Shown piece by piece: positions 8,024 to 22,373 of a stretch of DNA of 45,951 nt (positions are counted from its first letter, which is position 1; the number at the start of each line of letters is the position of its first letter). The notes under the pieces were generated by a model, which saw only the letters and a list, made by a program, of their open reading frames with translations, searched no databases and was not told the DNA's origin. This DNA is from Actinomadura formosensis NBRC 14204 (GTDB taxonomy: Bacteria; Actinomycetota; Actinomycetes; Streptosporangiales; Streptosporangiaceae). Made by a program: the position numbers and the translations under genes. The stretch is from positions 1-45,951 of the forward strand of contig NZ_BCQQ01000045.1 in the NCBI RefSeq assembly GCF_001552155.1, given 5' to 3'.

Positions 8024-10576
8024 ATGCCGGAGCACCGATCCGCCGTGGCCGTCGCCACGACGGAGGCGGCGGATCGGCGCGCCGAGGCGCGTCGTATCGC
8101 GTTTCTTTTCCAGGACGGGGTGCTGCTCGCCGCGGCCGTCTCGGCGTTCGACGCGCTCGGCCTGCTGGACGGAAAGCCGTACAACACCGGCGGCCTTCCC
8201 GGCACCGGGTACCTGGGTGCGGCCTGGCACTGCCTGGCCGCGGCCGGCTGGATCGAATCCGACCCCGCGGCATGGACCGAGCGGGGCCTGGAGGCGCTGC
8301 GGCACCGTGCGCGGCTCGTCGCCGGTGGGGCGTTCCTCACCCGCTTCGACGACAACGCTCCCGACTGCTGGGCCACCCCCTGGGACGCCGCCACCCGGGC
8401 GGCCTTCACCGCCCTGCTCCGTGAGCACGAGCGGTGGCGGGCCGGCGCCGACCCGGCCGACCCGCTCACGACCTACCTCGACGCGACCCTCGCCGTGCCG
8501 GCGATCCTCACCCTGCGCGGCACCGGCGGCCTGCACCGTCCGACCGGCGACTTCGCGAGGTTGTTCGTCCTGCTCGGGTGGCTCGACCGCGACGGCGGCT
8601 GGACCGGGCTGGGAAGGGCCTGCCTCGCCTTCTCCGGCCACTGCGGTCTCGTCGGCTCGTATCTGCCCATGCTGAGCCGGCTGCAGCGGCTGTTCCGCGG
8701 GGAACTGGTGGTCACACCCGGCCGCGACGAATGGCACTGCCAACGGCGAATCAACGTGGAGGCCAGCTCAGCCGCGCACCGGCGGTACTTCTCGGACACC
8801 GACTCGATCATCCAGGAGATATTCCGCCGCGCACCCCGCCCGTCCTTCGTCGCCGACATGGGCTGCGGAGACGGAACCTGGCTCGCCCATCTGCACGCCC
8901 TCCTCGGGGACGGCATCCGGTACGTCGGCATCGACGCCAGCCCCGTGGCCCTCGACCGAGCCCGCGAGGTGCTGAGCGCGGCGGGCGTGCCCGACCCGCT
9001 GCTGCTGATCGGCGACGTCACCGACCCCGACGCCCTGCGCGCGCGGCTCGCCGAGCACGGCCTCGCGATCGACGATGGGCTGCACATCAGATCGTTCCTC
9101 GACCACGACCGCACCTATCTCGGTGTGGACTCGCGCGACGACGGCCCGGGGTGGTCCGCCGGCGTCCATCTCGCGCCCGACGGGAGCCCGCTGAGCGCCC
9201 GCGAGGTCGAATCGGATCTCGTGGCCCACCTTCGGCGCTGGCGGCGGCACGTCGGCAGATTCGGGCTGGTCGTCATCGAGGCCCACAGCGTGGCCCCGAA
9301 GGTGGCCCGCCACCAGGTCGGCGCGTCGCACTCCGCGGCACTCGACACCTACCACGCCCTGTCGCACCAGTATCTCGTCGAGTACTCCGCGTTTCTGCGC
9401 TGCTGCGGACTCGCCGGACTGCAACCGGTCGGCCATCTCGAGCGCCGGTATCCCAGGAACAAGCCGTTCGTCGCGGTCTCCGCGAACCACCTCGTGACGG
9501 AACGGCCGATGCCGGCCGGCCCGCCGCGGGCGCGGCACGACACCTGGTCGCCGGGTCCGGAGGAGGATCTGGACGACGGCGCCGCTCTGCACCGGCTGCT
9601 GTTCGCCGACGGCGACCTCGCCCGCCCACGAACCTGGTGCTCCGGCCCGACCGGCATTGTCGTCCACCAGGTGCTCGAGGCGGTGGAGGCGCGCATCGAA
9701 CACGTCCGCCCCGGCGACGCCGTCCGGGTGCTCGATTACGGGGCGGGCACCGGCTTCGCCTCCATCGAGCTGACGAAGGCGTGCCTTGAGCGAAACGTCG
9801 TACCACGCCTGGCCGAACGCGACGCGACGTTCGAGCTGCATCTCGTGGACATCCCGGGCGGGTGGTTCGCGCAGGGGTACGAGCTGCTGCGGGACGTCCC
9901 CTGGACGCGCTTTCACGCCCTCCGCCGGCCCGGCGGCGGAAGCTTCCGCCCACTGCGCGAGGTCCTGGCGGGGCAGGAGACCGACGCCGTACTCGCCAAC
10001 ATGGTCTTCCACCTTCTCCCCGCCCGGGCCATGCGGCGGGCGGCGGCGTCCATCGCCGGCGTGCTGCGTCCCGGCGGGCTGCTCGCCTTCAGCGCGCCCG
10101 ACCTGGCCGACCGGCGGGCGGACTCGGTGCTGTTCCACGACGCCAACCGGCTGGTGAGGCGGTACTGGCTGGCCGCGCTCGACACCGACGACCCGGGTGG
10201 GCTCGCACCGGTCCTGCGCGAGGCGGCGGCATCGGTCCGGCAGCCGCTGCGCGCGGACGCCCAGCGGCGCGCGGACCGCAGGATCCTGCCGGCGCCGGTG
10301 CACGGCGAGGCGGTGGCCGCCGCGCTGGCGCCGTACTTCGAAGGGGCCGTCGAACGGCGCACGTACGAGTTCCTGGCCGAGGAGTGTCTGCTGGGCGCCC
10401 TCGTCCCGGCGAATCAGCGAGAGTACTTCGCGGAGATATCCGACCGCCGGCTGCGGGAGGCCGTGATCCGTCATCTGATGCTGGACCGGGTGCTGCCCGA
10501 GATGATGAGCGGCCCGGCAGGGACCGCGCACGGAGTGAACGTGGAATGGAAGCTCGGCCGGTTCACAGCGAGGTGA
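8024..10576 (+). CDS. Tandem double SAM-dependent methyltransferase
   Basis: The product is 850 residues, starting at the ATG at 8024 after AAGGAGAACC. Two class I methyltransferase folds are visible. The first has motif I VADMGCGDGTW at about residue 277, and the second has VRVLDYGAGTGF at about residue 567. The first 250 residues match no domain I know; they are rich in helices and may be a lid or recruitment region. Between the folds is the string IRSFLDHDRTYLG, which reminds me of polyketide-type AprA/Gph methyltransferase regions, but that comparison is from memory. It follows the desulfurase by 73 bases in what looks like one operon. The substrate may be a carrier-bound acyl group or the released product. 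Calling it a methyltransferase is firm; two working sites and the substrate are not. Confidence 0.75.
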   Translation: MPEHRSAVAVATTEAADRRAEARRIAFLFQDGVLLAAAVSAFDALGLLDGKPYNTGGLPGTGYLGAAWHCLAAAGWIESDPAAWTERGLEALRHRARLVAGGAFLTRFDDNAPDCWATPWDAATRAAFTALLREHERWRAGADPADPLTTYLDATLAVPAILTLRGTGGLHRPTGDFARLFVLLGWLDRDGGWTGLGRACLAFSGHCGLVGSYLPMLSRLQRLFRGELVVTPGRDEWHCQRRINVEASSAAHRRYFSDTDSIIQEIFRRAPRPSFVADMGCGDGTWLAHLHALLGDGIRYVGIDASPVALDRAREVLSAAGVPDPLLLIGDVTDPDALRARLAEHGLAIDDGLHIRSFLDHDRTYLGVDSRDDGPGWSAGVHLAPDGSPLSAREVESDLVAHLRRWRRHVGRFGLVVIEAHSVAPKVARHQVGASHSAALDTYHALSHQYLVEYSAFLRCCGLAGLQPVGHLERRYPRNKPFVAVSANHLVTERPMPAGPPRARHDTWSPGPEEDLDDGAALHRLLFADGDLARPRTWCSGPTGIVVHQVLEAVEARIEHVRPGDAVRVLDYGAGTGFASIELTKACLERNVVPRLAERDATFELHLVDIPGGWFAQGYELLRDVPWTRFHALRRPGGGSFRPLREVLAGQETDAVLANMVFHLLPARAMRRAAASIAGVLRPGGLLAFSAPDLADRRADSVLFHDANRLVRRYWLAALDTDDPGGLAPVLREAAASVRQPLRADAQRRADRRILPAPVHGEAVAAALAPYFEGAVERRTYEFLAEECLLGALVPANQREYFAEISDRRLREAVIRHLMLDRVLPEMMSGPAGTAHGVNVEWKLGRFTAR

Positions 10577-10594
10577 TGTCCCTGATCTCGGCGC

Positions 10595-11674
10595 TCAGCC
10601 GGCGGGGAAGGGCGCGGCCCCCGCCGGCGGGGCGGGCTCCGGGGCCGGGCCGGGGACGGGGATATCAGGCCAGGTCAGGGTGGTGGAGGCCCAGGCGAGT
10701 CCGGCACCGAACGAGGTCAGCAGCACGCGCATGCCTGGTTTCAGTGCCCCCGCGTGCACGGCGTGGTGGAGGACGAGGGGGATGGACGCGGCCGCGGTGT
10801 TTCCGACATCGGCGATGTCGGACAGGACGCGCTGCTCGGGGACGCCCAGCCGGCGGGCCACGTCGGCGGAGATGCGCTCGTTGGCCTGATGGGGGGCGAC
10901 CGCGTCGATCTCGGTGAGCGCCCAGCCGGCCTGCTCGGCGGCACGCCTGGAGGAGGCCACCATGCGCTGCACGGCATGGCGGAACAGGTCGCGGCCCGAC
11001 ATGGTGAGGAACGGGGCCTTGCCGGGCGCGGCGTGGTGATCGGCGCGCTGTCGTGACCCGCCGGCCGCGATGTGCACCACACTGCCGTGCGCCCCGTCAC
11101 TGCCCAGGTCGAACGGACCGAGCGCGCCGCTCTCGCCGGGTGTTCCCGGACGCAGGACCACGGCTCCCGCACCGTCCCCGAAGAGGGGCGCGGTCTGGGC
11201 GTCATCGGGGTCGGCCACCCGTGTGATGGTGTCCGCGCTGATCAGCAGCACGTGCTCGGCGACACCGGCGCTGATGAGACCGTGGGCGACGGCGAGTCCG
11301 TAAACGAAGCCGCTGCAGCCGGAGTTGAGGTCGAAGGCGGCGACGCCGTCCAGTCCCAGACGGGCGGCCACCCAGGGGGCGCTGCTGGGAACGATGTGGT
11401 CCGGGGTCGTCGTGGCCAGGACCACCGCCTGCACCTGCGTGACCGAGGCCGCCTCCAGCGCTCTGCGCCCGGCTTCGGCGGCGAGATCGCCGGTGCTGAC
11501 GCCGGGGGCCGTGACGCGGCGCCGCCGGATTCCGGTGCGCTGCGCGATCCAGTCATCAGTGACTCCCAGCCTCGCGCCCATCTCGTCGTTCCCGACTTCG
11601 CGCTGGGGGAGGCAGACGCCCAGCCCGCAGAGAACCGAGCCGGGTCCTCGCCGCCTACCGGTTGTTTCGTCCAT
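10595..11674 (-). CDS. Beta-ketoacyl-ACP synthase III (KAS III / FabH-like)
   Basis: The product is 359 residues, starting at the ATG ending at 11674 after GGAAGGGTGAC. A longer in-frame start at 11863 would translate through the cluster promoter element and is unlikely. The thiolase-fold catalytic triad is complete: Cys120 in LNSGCSGFVYG, His262 in APHQANERI and Asn292 in DVGNTAAAS. The C-terminus has a proline/alanine-rich tail. FabH enzymes condense an acyl-CoA with malonyl-ACP; cluster homologues can also acylate or start chains. It is divergent from the ACP/PKS operon and shares its intergenic region, and it ends 18 bases from the end of the convergent methyltransferase gene. The likely job is starter-unit formation or acyl transfer; specificity is unknown. 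Confidence 0.88.
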   Translation of the reverse strand: MDETTGRRRGPGSVLCGLGVCLPQREVGNDEMGARLGVTDDWIAQRTGIRRRRVTAPGVSTGDLAAEAGRRALEAASVTQVQAVVLATTTPDHIVPSSAPWVAARLGLDGVAAFDLNSGCSGFVYGLAVAHGLISAGVAEHVLLISADTITRVADPDDAQTAPLFGDGAGAVVLRPGTPGESGALGPFDLGSDGAHGSVVHIAAGGSRQRADHHAAPGKAPFLTMSGRDLFRHAVQRMVASSRRAAEQAGWALTEIDAVAPHQANERISADVARRLGVPEQRVLSDIADVGNTAAASIPLVLHHAVHAGALKPGMRVLLTSFGAGLAWASTTLTWPDIPVPGPAPEPAPPAGAAPFPAG

Positions 11675-11763
11675 GTCACCCTTCCGCCCGAAGGTTCGAC
11701 GAGGATCGCCGAGATCTTTGATGTTAGTTCGGGACGGTGCTTCTATCGGGCGCCGGATGTGCG

Positions 11764-11832
11764 CGCCATGGTGCGCACTTTCGCGCGGTATATCGTCCGC
11801 TCCCCCGGGGCTTGCCCGCATCGGCCGGGTCC
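11764..11832 (+). promoter_or_regulatory. Cluster promoter element, copy B
   Basis: Half-sites are GTGCGCAC at 11771, GTCCGCTC at 11795 and GCCCGCAT at 11814, keeping the 0/24/43 spacing. The core reads GCGCAC-TTTC-GCGCGG. This copy and copy A also share CCCCCGGGGCTTG. It faces the ACP-PKS-NRPS operon and lies 90 bases before the divergent KAS III start, so it could serve both. It lacks the GGAAC-N17-TATCG pair. Confidence 0.75.
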
Positions 11833-11959
11833 CATGAAGTTTAAGTCGGAAGCCGCTTTGCAAACGTTCGGTCTCACGACCACTAAAGGCTCACGACCAC
11901 AAAACGGCATCATCCTCATGACACCACGCAGTGTGCGCTCCACGGAAAGCAGGTCCGCC

Positions 11960-12220
11960 GTGCTCGTCGACCGGCAGCGGATCGAAGACTGGCTGGTCGC
12001 CCAGATCGCGAGCATGCAGCGGATCGAGCCCGAGCAGGTCGACGTTGACGATTCCTTCATTGCCAATGGCCTCAGTTCGAGTTCGAGCGTCGCGCTGATA
12101 GGTGATCTCGCAGAAGTGCTGGGTGTCAGGCTGTCGGAGACGCTCACTTGGGAATACCCCACCATCGCTGCGCTGGCTGAGCATGTTGCCGGCATTGGCG
12201 CGAGTCCGCACGACGACTGA
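11960..12220 (+). CDS. Acyl carrier protein (first gene of the PKS operon)
   Basis: The product is 86 residues if translation begins at the GTG at 11960, which has GGAAAGCAGG upstream. An in-frame ATG at 11918 would add 14 residues but has no ribosome-binding site. The body (RIEDWLVAQIASMQRIEP through EYPTIAALAEHV) matches stand-alone carriers and the N-terminal carrier of Pks13-like synthases. The phosphopantetheine site reads ANGLSSSSSVAL. The aspartate of the usual GLDSL is replaced by serine, leaving a run of five serines; alignment points to the second serine after GL as the attachment point. It sits 25 bases before the PKS and probably feeds it with a starter acyl group loaded by the ligase or KAS III. 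Confidence 0.8.
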   Translation: MLVDRQRIEDWLVAQIASMQRIEPEQVDVDDSFIANGLSSSSSVALIGDLAEVLGVRLSETLTWEYPTIAALAEHVAGIGASPHDD

Positions 12221-12245
12221 CGATCCAAACAGGAGTGCGTGTCGC

Positions 12246-15200
12246 ATGGAGCCCATCGCGATCATTGGCATGGGGTGCCGGTTTCCCCGTGCCGACGGCC
12301 CCGACGAGTTCTGGAGGCTTCTGCTTGACGGGGTGGATGCGATCAGGGAAGTGCCGCCCGATCGTTGGAAGGCCGACGAACTCTACGATGCCGACCCCGC
12401 CGCTCCAGGAAAGATGATCACGCGCTGGGGCGGCTTCCTGGACGATGTCGACCGCTTCGACCGGGAGTTCTTCGGCATCTCACCGCGTGAGGCGAGCGCC
12501 ATCGATCCGCAGCAGCGGCTGCTGCTGGAGGTCGCCTGGGAGGCGCTTGAGGACGCCGGCCAGGTGGTCACGGCGCTCGCCGGCACCGACACCGGAGTCT
12601 TCATCGGCATCAGCAGCTACGACTACGCCCTGCTGCAGGCGCCCCGCTTGGAAGGCATCGACGCGTACTGGGGCACGGGCGTCGCCCTCAGCGTGGCGGC
12701 CAACCGGATCTCGTACATGCTCGATCTGCGCGGCCCGAGCCTGGCCGTCGACACGGCCTGCTCGTCGTCCCTGGTGGCCCTGCACACCGCGTGCCAGAGC
12801 CTGTGGAGCGGGCAGTCGCAACTCGCGATCGCCGGGGGCGTGAACATGGTCCTGTCGCCCGCCTTCGGGATCAACCTGACGAAGGCCGGCGTCCTGGCCC
12901 CGGACGGACGCTGCAAGACGTTCGACGCCTCGGCTGACGGCTATGTCCGCGGTGAGGGCGCGGGCATCGTGGTGCTCAAGCCACTGGAGCGCGCGCTCGC
13001 CGACCACGACGAGATCCGGGCGGTGATCCGTGGCGGCGCGGTCGGGCAGGACGGGCGCACCAATGGGCTGATGGCGCCGAACGGGCGGTCACAGGAGGAT
13101 CTGCTGCGCGCCGCGTACCGGCACAGCGGCGTCGCGCCGGGCGACGTCGGCTACGTCGAGGCGCACGGCACGGGGACGCTCCTCGGCGACATGATGGAGG
13201 CTCAGGCCCTGGGGCGCGTGACCGGGCGTGACCGCCCGCCTGAGCGGCCGTGCCTGGTCGGATCGGTCAAGTCGAACATCGGCCACCTGGAGGCCGCCGC
13301 CGGGATCGCGGGCGTGATCAAGACGGTGCTGATGCTCGAGCATCGTCAGATCCCCGCCAGCCTGCACGTCGAGAACCCCAATCCGCAGATCGACTTCGAG
13401 TCGCTGCGGCTGCGGGTTCCGCGTGCCGGCGAGCCGTGGCCCCGGCACGAGGGTCCGCTTCGGGCGGGTGTCAGCTCGTTCGGCTTCGCCGGGACCTGCG
13501 CCCATCTCGTGCTAGAGGAGGCCCCGCCCCGCCGCTCCGACGGCGGTCATGGCCGGCCGCACAAGGACGGAACCGTACTGCTCCCCCTCTCGGCCCGGAG
13601 CCCCGAATCGCTGCGGCAGGCGGCGGAACGATTCCTGGGCGTGCTCACGAGTGAGGGCGATGCCCGGCACGGCCTCGCCGACCTGGCCCATACCGCCGGC
13701 ACCCGCCGCTCACACCATCGCCACCGCCTGGCGCTCATCTCCGGCTCCCGCGACGGGGCCGCGGACCAGCTGCGGGCCTTCCTGGCGGGTGAACCCAGTC
13801 CCGGCATGATCTCGGGCGACGCGGGCCGGCGCCGTCGCCGCCGGCTGGCCTTCGTCTGCTCAGGACAGGGACCGGTCTGGTGGCCGCTCAGTCCGGCGCT
13901 GCGCGAGGAGCCGGCGTTTCTCGCCACGCTGGAGGAGTGCGACCGCCTGGTCCGGGCCGAGGCCGGTTGGCCGCTGCTCGAGCAGCTCTGGGCCGATGAG
14001 CGGGCATCCCGCCTCGACGAGCCCGACTTCTGCCAGCCGGCGCTGTTCGCCGTTCAGGTCGCGCTGGCGAACCTGTGGCGGTCGCACGGCATCGCGCCGG
14101 ATGCCGTGGTCGGCCACAGCATGGGAGAGGTGGCGGCGGCGCACCTGTCGGGCGCGCTCAGCCTGGAGGACGCCGTGCGCGTCATCTGCCGGCGCGGCCG
14201 GGTGATCCGCACCGTCTCGGGCCGGGGGCGGATGGCCGTCGTCGAACTCCACGCTGACGCCGTCCGGGATGAGTTGCGCGGCCTGGAGGACCGCGTTTCG
14301 GTGGCGGCGGTCAACGCTCCGACGTCGACCGTGATCTCCGGAGACGCGGACGCCGTCGAGGAGGTCACGGCCCGGCTGCAGGCGAGCGGGGTCTTCGTCC
14401 GAATTCTGCAGTCGGTGGACTTCGCGTCGCACAGCCCGCACATGGAACCCCTCATGGGCGACCTCGCCGGTGCCCTGTCCGGCCTGAGCCCGACGTCGCC
14501 GCGGCTGCCGATGTATTCGACGGTGACGGGCAAGCTGGTCGGCGGAGGCGCCCTCGACGGCGGGTACTGGGCCGAGAACATCCGGACCCCGGTGCTCTTC
14601 GCCGCGGCGGTCGACGGCCTCCTCGACGGCGGTCATGACGTGTTCGTCGAGCTGTCGCCGCACCCCGGACTGCTCCCCGCGATCGCCCAGAGCGCGCAAG
14701 CCGGGGGCCGGGAGACCGTGCTCGTGCCATCGCTGCGCCGCGACGAACCACCGCGCGACGTCATGCTGACGTCGCTCGGCGCGCTGTACGCCATCGGCTT
14801 CGAGCCTGAGTGGACCGCGCTGCATCCCGAGCCTCGGCGCCCGGTGCGGCTGCCGGGCTACCCCTGGCAGCGCGAGCGCTGCTGGCTGCCCTCGCCGGGT
14901 GCCCTGCCGTACCTCCCCGGCCAGGCCGACGGCCACCCCCTGCTCGGGCGCCACCTGCAGCTCGCCGGCGCGGCGGGGAGCCATGTCTGGGAGAGCGCCG
15001 TCAACGTGGAGGCCCAAGCCGTCCTCGACGACCACCGGGTCCAGGGCGTCGCCGTATTCCCTGGCGCCGCCTGGCTCGAGATGGCGCGGACGGCGGCGGC
15101 ACAGGTGTTCGGCGGGAGTTCCGGTGTTCTCACGGCGGTCGAGTTCCCACGCATGCTCGCGCTGGACGACGCCGACACGGCCACGATCCAGCTGAGGGTG

Positions 15201-17672
15201 TCCGCCGCGGACGGCGGTGGTGCGAGCGTGCGCGCGTACGCACGTCCAGCGGACGACTCCGGCCGCCGGCCGGAGTGGACGCTGCACATGACCGGGACCA
15301 TCGAGCCCGGAGCACCGGCCGAAGCGGATCTTCCGGCACTGGACCTGGACGCCGTCCGCGCGCGCTGCCCGAACTCGATCGCACCCGCCGGCTTCTATCG
15401 GGACCTGGAAGCGCGGGGGCTCGAGTACGGCCCGGCGTTCCAGGCGGTCGAACAGCTTTGGCAGGGGGAGCGAGAGGCGCTTGTCGCTGTCGTCCCGCCG
15501 GCCAAGGTGGCGCCCGAGACCGGTTCCTATGGCATCCATCCGGTGTTCCTTGACGCCGCTCTTCAGGCCCTGGCCGCCGCCTTCCAAGGCGATACCGATG
15601 CCGACGACCGGCGCCCTCATGTCCCTCTCGCGATCGAACGAATGGTCGTGCGGCCTCCGGGGACGGGCAAGCAGGATCGCCTCTGGGCCCATGCCCGCAT
15701 CCGCTCGGGAAGCGAATCCGTTCCGGCCGGCCTGGTCGGGGACGTCCGGCTGGCCGACGCCGACGGAACGACCGTTGCCGTCCTTGAGGGCGTCCATGTC
15801 AGGCGGCTCGACGGTGACGCGTGGATGCCCGCGTCGATGGCGCTCGATCGCGCACTCTACGAAGTGCGGTGGCAGCGCCGGGGGCGTGGCGCCCCCCGGC
15901 GAGCGAGCCGGCCCGGCGGTGGCTGGCTGATCTTCGCCGACGGCCGCGGTGTGGGGACGGCTCTGGCGGCGTGTCTCACCGAGGACGGCGAGCGAGCCGT
16001 CCTGGTGATCGCCGGAGACGGTTATGACGACTCGGACCCCGACCGGCTCGTGATCCGCCCCGATCATGGCGACGAGACGCGCCGAGCGGTCGGTGCGGCG
16101 CGGGAGCGGATGGGCGGGCTGAGGGGTGTCGCGCACCTCTGGAGCCTGGACGCCGCGTCGCTCCGCGACGCGCAACAGCGGGGCGTCGTCACCGTGCTGC
16201 ACCTGGTCCAAGCGCTCGCAGAAGGCGCGACGGCGGATTCGGACACCCGTCTTTGGCTCCTGACCAGCGGCGTCCACGGCGTGGACGGCTCGTCCCCGGT
16301 GTCGGTGACTCACGCGCCCATCTGGGGGCTCGGCAGGGTGGCCGCGCTCGAACACCCCGAGCTGCGGCCCACCCTGGTGGACCTCGATCCCTCCCCGGAT
16401 CCGGCGGCCGCGCGGTGGATCGCCGACGAGCTACGGGCTGACGACGCGGACACCCAGGTGGCGGTCCGGGACGGAGTGCGGCACGTGGCGCGGCTGGTTC
16501 GCCGGGCATCACCGCGCACCGCACCCACCGATGTCGTGCGCCGGGACGCGACCTACCTCGTCACCGGCGGCCTCGGCGCGCTGGGACTGCTGGTGGGACG
16601 CTGGCTGGTCGAGCACGGTGCGCGCCACCTCGTGCTCGTCGGCCGCGGGGATCCCGATGACGGTGCCGGCCGGGAACTGCGGTCGCTGCGCGATGCGGGC
16701 GCCGAGGTCCGCGTGGCGCGTGCCGACGTGAGCGATGAGCAGGCCCTTGCGCGGGTCCTCGCCGACGCGGCGACGTCCATGCCGCCCATCCGCGGCGTCG
16801 TGCACGCGGCCGGCGTCCTCGACGACGCCACCCTCGCCACCCTCGACCCGGCGCGTCTGCTGGCCGTCCTCGAACCGAAGGTCGCCGGGGCGTGGAACCT
16901 GCACAATCTGACGGCCGGCCTGCCCCTGGACCTCTTCGTGATGTTCTCTTCGCTCGCGGGGGTGCTCGGGTCGCCGGGGCAGGGAAACTACGCGGCGGCC
17001 AACGCGTTCCTCGACGCACTCGCCTCGTTGCGGGCCTCGCAGGGCCGGCCGGCTCTGAGCATCGCCTGGGGATCGTGGGAGAACACGGGGCTGTCGGTAC
17101 GGCGTGAGGGCGTCGGCCGGTTCGTCGAACGCGCCGGGATCAGGGGCATCGCGCCGTCCAGCGGCGCTGGTTGGCTGGGGCTGCTGTTCGGCATCGAGGC
17201 GGCGCAGGTCGCCGTCGGGTTGGTCGATTGGCGGCGCTGGGCCGAGGCGGCGGGATCCCCGCTGATCTCCGAGCTCGCGGCCGGCGCCGGGCCGGCGCCG
17301 TCGGCCGCCGAAACGCCCGCACGCCCTAGCGGCCTCACCGCCGATGATCTGTTCGCCGCCGATCCGGCGGATCGTCAAGGGCTGCTCGAGTCGTACCTGC
17401 ACGGCGCGATCGCGCGAGCGCTCGAAATGAAGCCGGAGCAACTGGACGCCGACCAGCCGCTCAACGAGGTCGGTCTGGACTCCCTGGTCGGGGTCGGCAT
17501 GAAAAGCCAGGTCGAAGTGGAACTCGGCATATCGCTGCCGCTGGCCGCCGCGCTCGAGGGCTCCAGCGTGCGGCAGCTCGCCGCGCAGATGCTGGCCGGC
17601 GCCACGACCGGCACCGCGCCACCGCGGGATGACGGCTCGGAAGAGTCCTGGGAAGAGTTCGAAGTTCTGTGA
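12246..17672 (+). CDS. Type I polyketide synthase, one module: KS-AT-DH-KR-ACP
   Basis: The product is 1808 residues; the start ATG follows AGGAGTGCGTGTCGC. The KS (about 1-425) has its triad Cys172 (DTACSSSL), His307 (EAHGTGT) and His347 (NIGHLEAAAG). The AT (about 510-830) has GHSMGE with Ser625. Its specificity motif is FASH (726-729), close to the YASH of methylmalonyl ATs but not decisive. The DH (about 895-1165) has His930 in DHRVQGVAVFP and Asp1103 in FLDAALQ, so it should be active. There is no ER. The KR (about 1435-1620) has TGGLGALG, an LDD motif typical of B-type reduction, Ser1568/1569 and Tyr1582. The ACP has GLDSL with Ser1746. The module should add one alpha-beta unsaturated unit per cycle. 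There is no loading domain or thioesterase. Iterative use is possible but unproven. Confidence 0.93.
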   Translation: MEPIAIIGMGCRFPRADGPDEFWRLLLDGVDAIREVPPDRWKADELYDADPAAPGKMITRWGGFLDDVDRFDREFFGISPREASAIDPQQRLLLEVAWEALEDAGQVVTALAGTDTGVFIGISSYDYALLQAPRLEGIDAYWGTGVALSVAANRISYMLDLRGPSLAVDTACSSSLVALHTACQSLWSGQSQLAIAGGVNMVLSPAFGINLTKAGVLAPDGRCKTFDASADGYVRGEGAGIVVLKPLERALADHDEIRAVIRGGAVGQDGRTNGLMAPNGRSQEDLLRAAYRHSGVAPGDVGYVEAHGTGTLLGDMMEAQALGRVTGRDRPPERPCLVGSVKSNIGHLEAAAGIAGVIKTVLMLEHRQIPASLHVENPNPQIDFESLRLRVPRAGEPWPRHEGPLRAGVSSFGFAGTCAHLVLEEAPPRRSDGGHGRPHKDGTVLLPLSARSPESLRQAAERFLGVLTSEGDARHGLADLAHTAGTRRSHHRHRLALISGSRDGAADQLRAFLAGEPSPGMISGDAGRRRRRRLAFVCSGQGPVWWPLSPALREEPAFLATLEECDRLVRAEAGWPLLEQLWADERASRLDEPDFCQPALFAVQVALANLWRSHGIAPDAVVGHSMGEVAAAHLSGALSLEDAVRVICRRGRVIRTVSGRGRMAVVELHADAVRDELRGLEDRVSVAAVNAPTSTVISGDADAVEEVTARLQASGVFVRILQSVDFASHSPHMEPLMGDLAGALSGLSPTSPRLPMYSTVTGKLVGGGALDGGYWAENIRTPVLFAAAVDGLLDGGHDVFVELSPHPGLLPAIAQSAQAGGRETVLVPSLRRDEPPRDVMLTSLGALYAIGFEPEWTALHPEPRRPVRLPGYPWQRERCWLPSPGALPYLPGQADGHPLLGRHLQLAGAAGSHVWESAVNVEAQAVLDDHRVQGVAVFPGAAWLEMARTAAAQVFGGSSGVLTAVEFPRMLALDDADTATIQLRVSAADGGGASVRAYARPADDSGRRPEWTLHMTGTIEPGAPAEADLPALDLDAVRARCPNSIAPAGFYRDLEARGLEYGPAFQAVEQLWQGEREALVAVVPPAKVAPETGSYGIHPVFLDAALQALAAAFQGDTDADDRRPHVPLAIERMVVRPPGTGKQDRLWAHARIRSGSESVPAGLVGDVRLADADGTTVAVLEGVHVRRLDGDAWMPASMALDRALYEVRWQRRGRGAPRRASRPGGGWLIFADGRGVGTALAACLTEDGERAVLVIAGDGYDDSDPDRLVIRPDHGDETRRAVGAARERMGGLRGVAHLWSLDAASLRDAQQRGVVTVLHLVQALAEGATADSDTRLWLLTSGVHGVDGSSPVSVTHAPIWGLGRVAALEHPELRPTLVDLDPSPDPAAARWIADELRADDADTQVAVRDGVRHVARLVRRASPRTAPTDVVRRDATYLVTGGLGALGLLVGRWLVEHGARHLVLVGRGDPDDGAGRELRSLRDAGAEVRVARADVSDEQALARVLADAATSMPPIRGVVHAAGVLDDATLATLDPARLLAVLEPKVAGAWNLHNLTAGLPLDLFVMFSSLAGVLGSPGQGNYAAANAFLDALASLRASQGRPALSIAWGSWENTGLSVRREGVGRFVERAGIRGIAPSSGAGWLGLLFGIEAAQVAVGLVDWRRWAEAAGSPLISELAAGAGPAPSAAETPARPSGLTADDLFAADPADRQGLLESYLHGAIARALEMKPEQLDADQPLNEVGLDSLVGVGMKSQVEVELGISLPLAAALEGSSVRQLAAQMLAGATTGTAPPRDDGSEESWEEFEVL

Positions 17673-17692
17673 AGTCACCTGGAGGCAAAGCA

Positions 17693-22366
<4,674 letters not shown>

Positions 22367-22373
22367 GACTCCC

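Noticed and set aside
10595..11863. KAS III start at 11863
   Set aside because: The extra 63 residues would be translated from promoter element B and have no family similarity; the start at 11674 has a good ribosome-binding site.
14421..14432. Firm assignment of the AT as methylmalonyl-specific from FASH
   Set aside because: FASH lies between the classic YASH and other forms and is not diagnostic; I leave the extender unit open.
13860..16355. An 831-codon minus-strand frame inside the PKS
   Set aside because: Antisense shadow of the AT-DH region. Its composition (rich in Arg, Val, His without motifs) is not protein-like.
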